A stretch of DNA of 56,008 bases from NCBI GenBank assembly GCA_045646245.1, contig JAZRKJ010000049.1, positions 1 to 56,008 of the forward strand, in the 5' to 3' direction. This document shows, in pieces, positions 49,821 through 56,008 of the stretch. The translations under genes and the position numbers were made by a program. The notes under the pieces were generated by a model, which worked only from the letters and a program-made list of their open reading frames with translations, made no database searches and had not been told where the DNA came from. Within the stretch, counting starts at the first letter, position 1, and every line of letters begins with the position of its first letter. The stretch is from SIG607 sp045646245. GTDB lineage: Bacteria > Bacillota > Clostridia > Oscillospirales > Acutalibacteraceae.

Positions 49821-51108
49821 TATTTATTCCTCCCATAATTTTATCTTTTGCGTTTTGATAGCATATTTTTGTTACAATATTTTTCTGCATTTCAAAAGGA
49901 AGTTCCCAGTCGTTATTGTGTTTATCTAAGAAGTTACAAAGTAATCTTCGGAAATAATCGTGGCGAACAAAGGATAAAAGACTTCTCGAATCGGTAGTCA
50001 TGCCTATAAACTGTGAAAGAACTCCGAATGACGCAATAGAATTAAGAGTGTTTTCTATTCCGAAAGCGTGGTCACACCACCACCAAGCCGGACCTAATTG
50101 CACCTTTGAAGCAATTTTGTCTTGAGAGAAAGAACCCTGCAAAACAGATAACGGAGCTTGATCGCTCATATTAAGGGGGAATATTACCGTGTTGGGTAAG
50201 CCACCCTCTTTTTCCATAAGGTTCAGTAAATTACAAAGTTTAGATATAGAAAAGCACTCCCCTACCGCCGCATAACCGCCCGCAGGTCCCGCAACAGCGG
50301 CAAGACGACTGCTTGTATCTCGCTTTGCGCCGATATGTAAAAGAAGCATCCAACCTCTTTTGGCATATTCTTTAGCAAGCAGCAATAGCATTTGACTTTT
50401 TTCGCCGTTTGTATCGTTTTCAAAAAAGTCATAATCTAAAGAATGGTCGGCAATTCTGCAACCCAATAAATTGAACCTGTCAAGCAGAATGGAAACAGAC
50501 CTAATATAAGAAGAATTATCGGTTACGTTAACGCCGGTTTTTTCTTTCAGAGAATCAATAAGCGTTTTATTTGGAGACAAAAGATTATCTCCCCGAAGCG
50601 ACGGTGCAATACCTACTCCGTCAAATTCAGAAATATCGTCGGTCAGCAAAGCTACAGGCGACTGATATTCAATATTAAAACGGTTCAAAATTCCACGGGC
50701 TGAAAATTCCTTTGAAGAAAGCTTTTCGTTAATTTCATCCCAAAGCGATTTTGCATTGTCCTTACTTGGAATTTTATCAATATCAAATATGCTGAAAAGC
50801 TCCATCCTTGACCAATCGTAAACGGGATTTCCTGCGAGAAACGGAAAGAAAGAACAAAACTTTTCAAATTTTTCATAAGGAGTTCTGCGTCCCGTAATAT
50901 ACTCTTCTTCAACACCGCATATACGCATAAGTCGATGCTTATAAGGGTCGGTTTCAAACCAGAGTTCGTATACGTTATTAAAAACTCTGTCATTCCTAAT
51001 ATCCGATACCGAAATATGATTATGAAAATCAATTATAGGCAAATCTTTTGCCGATTCGGTATAAAGACTGACTGCGCCTTTACTGTTCAGTAAGAAATTA
51101 TTATTCAT
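49813..51108 (-). CDS. uxaC: glucuronate isomerase
   Basis: 431 aa, somewhat shorter than the usual ~465. Family signatures are IIDFHNHIS near 25 (metal ligands), ELWFETDPYKHRLMR.CGVEEEYITG near 47-75, and GMTTDSRSLLSFVRHDYFRRLLC near 380. It isomerises glucuronate to fructuronate (galacturonate to tagaturonate). First gene of a uxaC-SDR-GH39 operon, divergent from an AraC regulator. A TTGAAA-like -35 lies ~55 bp upstream. Confidence 0.93.
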   Translation of the reverse strand: MNNNFLLNSKGAVSLYTESAKDLPIIDFHNHISVSDIRNDRVFNNVYELWFETDPYKHRLMRICGVEEEYITGRRTPYEKFEKFCSFFPFLAGNPVYDWSRMELFSIFDIDKIPSKDNAKSLWDEINEKLSSKEFSARGILNRFNIEYQSPVALLTDDISEFDGVGIAPSLRGDNLLSPNKTLIDSLKEKTGVNVTDNSSYIRSVSILLDRFNLLGCRIADHSLDYDFFENDTNGEKSQMLLLLAKEYAKRGWMLLLHIGAKRDTSSRLAAVAGPAGGYAAVGECFSISKLCNLLNLMEKEGGLPNTVIFPLNMSDQAPLSVLQGSFSQDKIASKVQLGPAWWWCDHAFGIENTLNSIASFGVLSQFIGMTTDSRSLLSFVRHDYFRRLLCNFLDKHNNDWELPFEMQKNIVTKICYQNAKDKIMGGINNV

Positions 51109-51200
51109 ACAGTACCTCCTTTTTCTTTAAAATACCATACAAAACGATATATTTTCAATTAAGTATTTGATATTTTTTAACACAATTCGCTCATTTTATC

Positions 51201-51228
51201 TTGACCCGAAAGGAACTTTTGATATAAT
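51201..51228 (+). promoter_or_regulatory. promoter of the AraC-type regulator
   Basis: TTGACC (51201-51206), 16 bp, TATAAT (51223-51228), then AGGAGG and ATG 51248. Confidence 0.8.
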
Positions 51229-51247
51229 ACCATTAGGAGGGATAAGA

Positions 51248-52022
51248 ATGCGCAACACAATAGCCTTGGAGGAACCGCTTTTTACAATAAAAAGCATTAA
51301 TTTTGTCAATGTTATAAGAAATAAAAATTATACCCATTCTTATAAGAATGGACGTTATAACTACGGATTTATCTATGTTATTAAAGGAAAAATGAGAGAC
51401 GACTTTTTCGACAACACAATAAAAAGCGTTGAACTATCCGAAGGGGATTTAATTTTTATTCCGAAAGGTTGCTCTTATTTAGGGCATTATCTTGAGGACA
51501 ACACCGAAATAAGAATACTACAATTCGATATAATTGCAGATTCACTTCTCTCTTATCTTTTATCCCCTGCCAAAATTGACCTTTCCAATAGCACGGAAAA
51601 CTTCGAAAGATTTTTTCAAAATATTTCTTCCAATATTTATCAGCCTTTATATTGTATTGCCAACATATATAAACTTCTATGGTTGGTTGAGAGTCAAAAC
51701 CGCGATATTCCCAAAAAATACCGTAAGTTGAAGCCTGCTTTAAAAGAGCTCCGAGAGCATTTTATTCAGAACCACCCCAATTGATTATTACGCTTCAATA
51801 TGTGATATGAGCGAGGTTAACTTCAGAAGACTGTTTAAGGAATACACCTCTAAAAGTCCCATAGAATACCGAAATGAACTTAGGCTCGAACATGCAAGAG
51901 CGGGAATTTTAAGCGGCGAATACAACGTTTCCGAAGCGGCTGATAACAGCGGTTTTTCTAATCTTTCCTATTTTATAGCCCTTTATAAAAGAAAATACGG
52001 ACATACCCCCAAATCCGAATAG
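51248..52022 (+). pseudogene. AraC-family transcriptional regulator split by a frameshift
   Basis: ATG 51248 (AGGAGG SD) opens an N-terminal cupin-like sensor (MRNTIALEEPLF..., LSEGDLIFIPKGCSY) and the first HTH approaches, ending in a stop at 51784 after ...FIQNHPN. The +1 frame then continues DYYASICDMSEVNFRRLFKEY...VSEAADNSGFSNLSYFIALYKRKYGHTP, the second half of an AraC HTH_18 domain, to 52022. Removing one C from the CCCC run near 51777 joins them as NHPIDYYASICDMS. It is divergent from uxaC and upstream of the permease, so the natural regulator of the locus. It may be a pseudogene, phase-variable, or a sequencing error. Confidence 0.85.
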
Positions 52023-52068
52023 TTTTAATAGTGAAAATTTATATAAAAACGCACAACAGACAAATTTA

Positions 52069-52086
52069 TGAAAATTTTTTCCATTT
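52069..52086 (+). repeat. 18-bp direct repeat upstream of the permease promoter
   Basis: TGAAAATTTTTTCCATTT, repeated exactly at 52211-52228; a partial third copy (GTGAAAATTT) is at 52031. A possible operator. Confidence 0.7.
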
Positions 52087-52126
52087 ATTTTTATCTTTAA
52101 AAAATCCTCAAAACCGGTAAATTGTA

Positions 52127-52155
52127 TTGACAAATGTTGTTTTGTATAATAATAT
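52127..52155 (+). promoter_or_regulatory. promoter of the LctP permease-hydrolase operon
   Basis: TTGACA (52127-52132), 17 bp, TAATAT (52150-52155). Flanked by the two 18-bp repeats. Confidence 0.72.
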
Positions 52156-52210
52156 ATAATCTGCAGATAATTTAATGATAAAACTCTAATATCAAAATCA
52201 TTCGCAAATG

Positions 52211-52228
52211 TGAAAATTTTTTCCATTT
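52211..52228 (+). repeat. 18-bp direct repeat in the permease 5' UTR
   Basis: Second exact copy of the 52069-52086 motif, about 50 bp after the predicted transcription start and 40 bp before the permease ATG. Confidence 0.7.
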
Positions 52229-52268
52229 TTCGGCGGATATTTTCACTCTTATTTTCAGGAGGTTTATA

Positions 52269-53900
52269 ATGTTAGCCATACTCGCATTTCTTCCCATACT
52301 TACAACACTTATACTTATGATGGTTTTTAACTGGCCGGCAAAACGCTGTTTGCTGATTTCGTGGGTTATGGCAGGAATTTTCGCCTTTTTCTTTTGGGAC
52401 GTTGATATTAAAGCATTGGCGGCAAGTTCCCTTTTCGGTATGCTTTCCAGCGCAGACGTGCTCATAATTATTTTAGGCGCAATTCTTGTTATGAACACTC
52501 TTAAAGCTTCGGGCGCTACCGCCGCAATAAACCGCGGATTTATGAATATAAGCCCCGATAAACGTGTTCAGGCGTGTATTATAGGTTTTTCTTTTTGCTC
52601 TTTCATTGAAGCCGCCGCAGGTTTCGGCACTCCCGCCGCTCTTGCAGGTCCCTTAATGGTAAGTTTAGGCTTCCCTCCAATGGCTGCTGCGATGATTGCT
52701 CTTATATTCGACTCTACTGCGGTATCCTTTGGCGCAGTAGGAACTCCGGTAACCTCTGCCCTTACCGTTTTGGAAAAAAGCGGTGACGCCGCCTTTACCG
52801 AAGGCTTTGCTTTTTGGACTGCTGTACCCCATGCGGTTATGAGCCTTTTCCTTCCTCTTATCGTTTTAATGATGACAACCAAATTTTACAGCAAGGAAAA
52901 GTCCTTCAAGCCCGCTCTGGAAGCGGCTCCTTTCGCTATTTTTACCGGTCTTACCTTTGCCGTTCCCTTAATAATTACCACAATATTCGTAGGGTACGAA
53001 TTTGCTTCCCTTATATCTGCTTTGGTGTCTATTGCATTAACTGTACTTGCGGCAAAGCATAACTTCCTTACTCCCAAAAAATCTTGGGATTTCGGCAATC
53101 CCGCCGAATGGGATAAAAGTTGGCTTGCAACCACTAAAGTTGCTCCTGTAGAGCAGTCTAATATGTCTTTGATTAAAGCGTGGATTCCTTATTTGCTTAT
53201 TGCTTTTATACTGGTTCTTACCCGTATTCCTCAATTAGGTGTAAAAGGTCTTCTTACCGGAGGCGCACCTTTCGTTTTAAAAATAAACAATATTTTAGGA
53301 TTTGACAATTTAGATTGGAGCCTTAAATGGGCGTACCTGCCGGGCACCTTCTTTATACTGGTTGCCCTTATCACCAACTTTATGCACAAAATGAGTTTTG
53401 AAAAGGTCAAAGAATCGTGGAAGGCTACATTCAAACAAATTTCAAACGCCGCTCTTGCTTTACTTTTCGGTTTAGCGTTAGTTGAAGTTATGAAATATAA
53501 AACCGTCGGCGGCACAAGTATGATGGACGAAATGGCAAACGCTCTTGCCAACGTGGGCAATAAATTATATGTTCTTATTTCCCCGTTCATTGGTGTTTTA
53601 GGTGCTTTCGTTTCGGGTTCCGCTACCGTATCCATGAACCTGTTTTCCAACCTTCAGTTTGACACCGCCGTTGTTTTGGGACTACCCACTGTATACGTTA
53701 TGGCAATGCAATGCGTAGGCGGTGCCGTCGGCAATATGGTATGTATAAACAACGCAGTAGCCGCAAGTGCCACAATAGGCACAACAGGCAGAGAAGGCAA
53801 ACTAATTCGCACCAACGCAATTCCAATGGTTATTTACACCCTTGTGACCGTCGCAATATTCTATATAGCGTTAGCATTAGGAATATTCCCTAAAGCATAA
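52269..53900 (+). CDS. L-lactate permease (LctP/LldP) family transporter
   Basis: 543 aa with ~13 hydrophobic segments. Family motifs include SFCSFIEAAAGFGTPAALAGPLMVSLGFPP near 115-145 and SFGAVGTPV near 160; the C-terminus has FVSGSATVSMNLF and CVGGAVGNMVCINNAVAA. GGAGG SD. The family takes up lactate or glycolate by proton symport. Next to uronate and glycosidase genes its substrate could be another hydroxy- or sugar acid. A hydrolase follows 30 bp downstream in the same transcript. Confidence 0.88.
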   Translation: MLAILAFLPILTTLILMMVFNWPAKRCLLISWVMAGIFAFFFWDVDIKALAASSLFGMLSSADVLIIILGAILVMNTLKASGATAAINRGFMNISPDKRVQACIIGFSFCSFIEAAAGFGTPAALAGPLMVSLGFPPMAAAMIALIFDSTAVSFGAVGTPVTSALTVLEKSGDAAFTEGFAFWTAVPHAVMSLFLPLIVLMMTTKFYSKEKSFKPALEAAPFAIFTGLTFAVPLIITTIFVGYEFASLISALVSIALTVLAAKHNFLTPKKSWDFGNPAEWDKSWLATTKVAPVEQSNMSLIKAWIPYLLIAFILVLTRIPQLGVKGLLTGGAPFVLKINNILGFDNLDWSLKWAYLPGTFFILVALITNFMHKMSFEKVKESWKATFKQISNAALALLFGLALVEVMKYKTVGGTSMMDEMANALANVGNKLYVLISPFIGVLGAFVSGSATVSMNLFSNLQFDTAVVLGLPTVYVMAMQCVGGAVGNMVCINNAVAASATIGTTGREGKLIRTNAIPMVIYTLVTVAIFYIALALGIFPKA

Positions 53901-53930
53901 TCAATAATCAAAAACAGCGGAGGAAAGGCT

Positions 53931-55841
53931 ATGAACATTTTCGAACAAAAAGGCAAATTCGAATACGGTGTTAACTTCTGGGCAAGTGAAGAAGGAATCC
54001 GTATGTGGCGCAACTGGAACGAGGAAAGCGTAAGAAAGGATATTGAAGCCCTTAAAGAAGTGGGTATTTCAGTTCTGCGTGTTTTTCCCGACTGGAGTTA
54101 TTTCCAACCTATTGACGAAATTAAAGGTTGGCAAGGAGGTCACAGAGGTTATACCAATGACGACGGAACCACACTTCTCCACGACAACAACGAAAACAGC
54201 GGACTTAACGAAGAAGCTTTCATACGTTTCGGTAAGTTCCTCGAAATATGTGAGGAAAACGACGTAAAGGTTATTCCTGCTATTCTTACCGGTTGGATGA
54301 GCGGCCGCCTTTTTGTTCCTCACGCAATAAAAGGCGACCTTATTACCGATTCCTCCGCAATTAAGCAGGAAGTTCGTTTTATAAGAGCTTTTGTAAAACG
54401 TTTTAAGGACAGCAAAACTATTGTTGCGTGGTGTTTAGGCAATGAATGTAACTGTCTGGGCAAAGCCGCAAAAGCCGATGACGCTTGGCTTTGGACTGCT
54501 ATGGTAAGCGACGCTATACGCGCTTTAGACAACCGCCCCATAATTTCGGGTATGCACTCGCTTAAAACACCGGGTGAAGGCGCTTGGACTATTGAAGACC
54601 AAGCAGAAAATACCGATATTTTAACTACACATCCTTACGGTTCTCCTACTTACAACAGCGATATTGACCCCATAAACACCTTCCGTCCCCTTCTGCACCC
54701 CGCGGCGCAAACCTTACTTTACAGAGGTATCGGCGGTAAGCCTTGTATTATTGAAGAAACGGGAACCTTCGGTGAACTTTACGCTGATGAAGATGCCACT
54801 AAGGACTATATCCGTTGTTGCCTTTATTCGGCATTTGCTTATGACTGCCGCGGTTATTTTTGGTGGATAGCATTTGACCAAGGTCACCTTACCTATTATC
54901 CTTTCTACACAAACAACCGCGCAAGTAACTACGGTATTTTAAAAGCTGACAGGAGCGAAAAGGACCGTCTTGCCGAATTTAAAGATTTCGGTAAATTTAT
55001 AAGTAAATTCGGCAACGTTTTACCCGAAAGAATTGTAGACGGTGTTTGCATTATTGCTAAAGGTAATTCGAGTTGGCCTGTTGCATATAATTCTTTCCTT
55101 CTCTCACGTCAAGCAGGTCTTGATATTGAATTCTGTTTTGCAAACGAAGAATTTCCTGATTCTGACCTTTATATTATTCCATCTCTTGCAGACGCCGAAT
55201 CTATCAGAGCAGACGCTCTTGCAAAAATTATAGACAAGGTCGAAAAAGGCGCAGTACTTTATATTTCCACAGGCAACGGTCTTATTCGTAACTTAGGCAA
55301 AGACTTTGGCGTTAAAATTCACACCCGTTCACGTATTAACGGTACCAAAACGGTTGATTTTGGAAACGGAGATAAATTTAACGTGGGCGCATTTGCAGAA
55401 TACGAACTTATCCCCAACGGTTGCGAAGTTCTTGCAAATGACGAAAACGGCAAGCCTATGTACGTTTGCGCCAACTACGGAAAAGGAAAAGTGTTCTGGT
55501 TACCCGCTCAGCTTGAAAGCTGGTTATTTGACAAGAGCGGCGCTTACCACAAAGAAAACGCCGCACCCTATTACAGAGTGTATAGAGAATTTGCAAAATA
55601 CGTTAAAACCGAAAAGTGCGCTAAAATAGATTCACTTAAAATAGGAATGACCGAGCATATTTTAGAAGACGGCAAACGTTTGCTTATTTGCATAAATTAC
55701 AGTCCCGAAGAACAAAGCGCCGAAATAACCCTTGATAAGGGATTCACCACCCTTTCGGTTTATCACGGCAAAGGAACTCTTAAGGGTAATAAAATTACAA
55801 TTGAAGCCAACCAACCGCTTATTTTAGAAGCAACAAAATAA
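53931..55841 (+). CDS. clan GH-A glycoside hydrolase (GH5/GH42-like)
   Basis: 636 aa, no signal peptide. It has a TIM barrel with RVFPDWSYFQP near 51-60, acid/base Glu172 in WCLGNECN and nucleophile Glu275 or 276 in IIEETGTFG. A Rossmann-like middle domain (~375-470, as in the GH42 trimerisation region) and a C-terminal beta domain follow. The exact CAZy family is not certain; beta-mannosidase/beta-glycanase-like activity is likely. GGAGG SD. Co-transcribed with the LctP permease. Confidence 0.78.
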   Translation: MNIFEQKGKFEYGVNFWASEEGIRMWRNWNEESVRKDIEALKEVGISVLRVFPDWSYFQPIDEIKGWQGGHRGYTNDDGTTLLHDNNENSGLNEEAFIRFGKFLEICEENDVKVIPAILTGWMSGRLFVPHAIKGDLITDSSAIKQEVRFIRAFVKRFKDSKTIVAWCLGNECNCLGKAAKADDAWLWTAMVSDAIRALDNRPIISGMHSLKTPGEGAWTIEDQAENTDILTTHPYGSPTYNSDIDPINTFRPLLHPAAQTLLYRGIGGKPCIIEETGTFGELYADEDATKDYIRCCLYSAFAYDCRGYFWWIAFDQGHLTYYPFYTNNRASNYGILKADRSEKDRLAEFKDFGKFISKFGNVLPERIVDGVCIIAKGNSSWPVAYNSFLLSRQAGLDIEFCFANEEFPDSDLYIIPSLADAESIRADALAKIIDKVEKGAVLYISTGNGLIRNLGKDFGVKIHTRSRINGTKTVDFGNGDKFNVGAFAEYELIPNGCEVLANDENGKPMYVCANYGKGKVFWLPAQLESWLFDKSGAYHKENAAPYYRVYREFAKYVKTEKCAKIDSLKIGMTEHILEDGKRLLICINYSPEEQSAEITLDKGFTTLSVYHGKGTLKGNKITIEANQPLILEATK

Positions 55842-55852
55842 AGCGACAAATG

Positions 55853-55885
55853 AAAAATACGGAGTCAAAAGACTCCGTATTTTTT
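55853..55885. terminator. bidirectional terminator at the end of the hydrolase operon
   Basis: AAAAATACGGAGTC-AAAA-GACTCCGTATTTTT is a long stem with T-runs on both sides, between convergent genes. Confidence 0.9.
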
Positions 55886-56008
55886 TATTTATTTGCGTAT
55901 CTTACAAAGCTTCCCATATTCTCAATCTGGTAAATTCTTACGTAATCAAGATAGCTTTCGTAATAGTCAGAATGCTTTTCTATATCGTAAGCTGAACCGT
56001 AATCTCTG
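55885..56008 (-). CDS. C-terminal end of a GH16-like (laminarinase-type) protein (5' part outside window)
   Basis: The last ~40 codons before TAA 55885-55887 are visible. They read ...ESYLDYVRIYQIENMGSFVRYANK; the 'hDYVRhYQ' ending is typical of GH16 or related concanavalin-like hydrolase domains. The rest lies beyond the window edge, so the family call is tentative. Confidence 0.5.
   Translation of the reverse strand, partial: RDYGSAYDIEKHSDYYESYLDYVRIYQIENMGSFVRYANK

Overview
The window comes from an anaerobic member of the Bacillota, class Clostridia, probably a gut or rumen plant-fibre degrader. The evidence is a ferredoxin-dependent 2-oxoacid oxidoreductase, T-box leaders, sporulation-type genes (a YtvI-like permease and YunB), the cdaA-cdaR pair, a BspA-type leucine-rich-repeat surface protein and several glycoside hydrolases. 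tRNA CCA ends are encoded and sigma-A promoters are close to consensus. I cannot place it to genus from sequence alone.

Layout. 1-1212: C-terminally cut LRR surface protein. 1213-1780: non-coding ground with a long inverted repeat, a hairpin array and a small terminal-inverted-repeat element. 1781-8811: operon on the minus strand, reading T-box leader, HTH-cupin-acyl-CoA synthetase, P-loop ATPase, four-subunit 2-oxoacid:ferredoxin oxidoreductase, branched-chain aminotransferase. 8843-11448: a second T-box leader with a paralogous synthetase. 11467-12837: FAD oxidoreductase. 12838-13334: hairpin array, terminator and tRNA-Lys. 13335-30765: a long minus-strand housekeeping run (leuS, rsfS, yqeK, nadD, yhbY, rdgB, ftsY, smc, radical SAM, rnc, plsX, trmFO, topA, dprA, SpoU methyltransferase). 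30825-32145: infC-rpmI-rplT with leader. 32150-38584: mreB, comF, recD2, a small unknown gene, cdaR, cdaA. 38613-41174: cysteine desulfurase-like protein, DUF3343 protein and YtvI-like permease. 41241-45264: plus-strand ACT protein and an accessory cassette (kinase, pyrophosphatase-like, broken kinase, unknown, GNAT, ASCH-GNAT). 45294-46652: yunB and a cytidylate-kinase-like gene. 46753-47420: duplicated tRNA-Leu promoter-proximal region and a third hairpin array. 47489-56008: carbohydrate/uronate locus (GH39, SDR, uxaC, frameshifted AraC regulator, LctP permease, clan GH-A hydrolase, cut GH16-like gene).

The most coherent biology is at 1781-11448. Aligning and folding the two T-box leaders by eye puts GUA (Val) and AUC (Ile) in the two specifier loops. 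The genes they control can together run branched-chain fatty acid to acyl-CoA (synthetase), acyl-CoA + CO2 + reduced ferredoxin to 2-oxoacid (oxidoreductase), and 2-oxoacid to amino acid (IlvE). I infer a tRNA-sensed route that makes valine and isoleucine from isobutyrate and 2-methylbutyrate, with a DNA-binding/cupin sensor fused to the activating enzyme.

The second notable signal is three arrays of unrelated short palindromes separated by a near-constant spacer: ATTTCAC-type at 1465-1567 and 47242-47419, GATGATATAC-type at 12923-13110. The spacer reverses orientation part-way in the latter two. I know of no named feature class that fits them.
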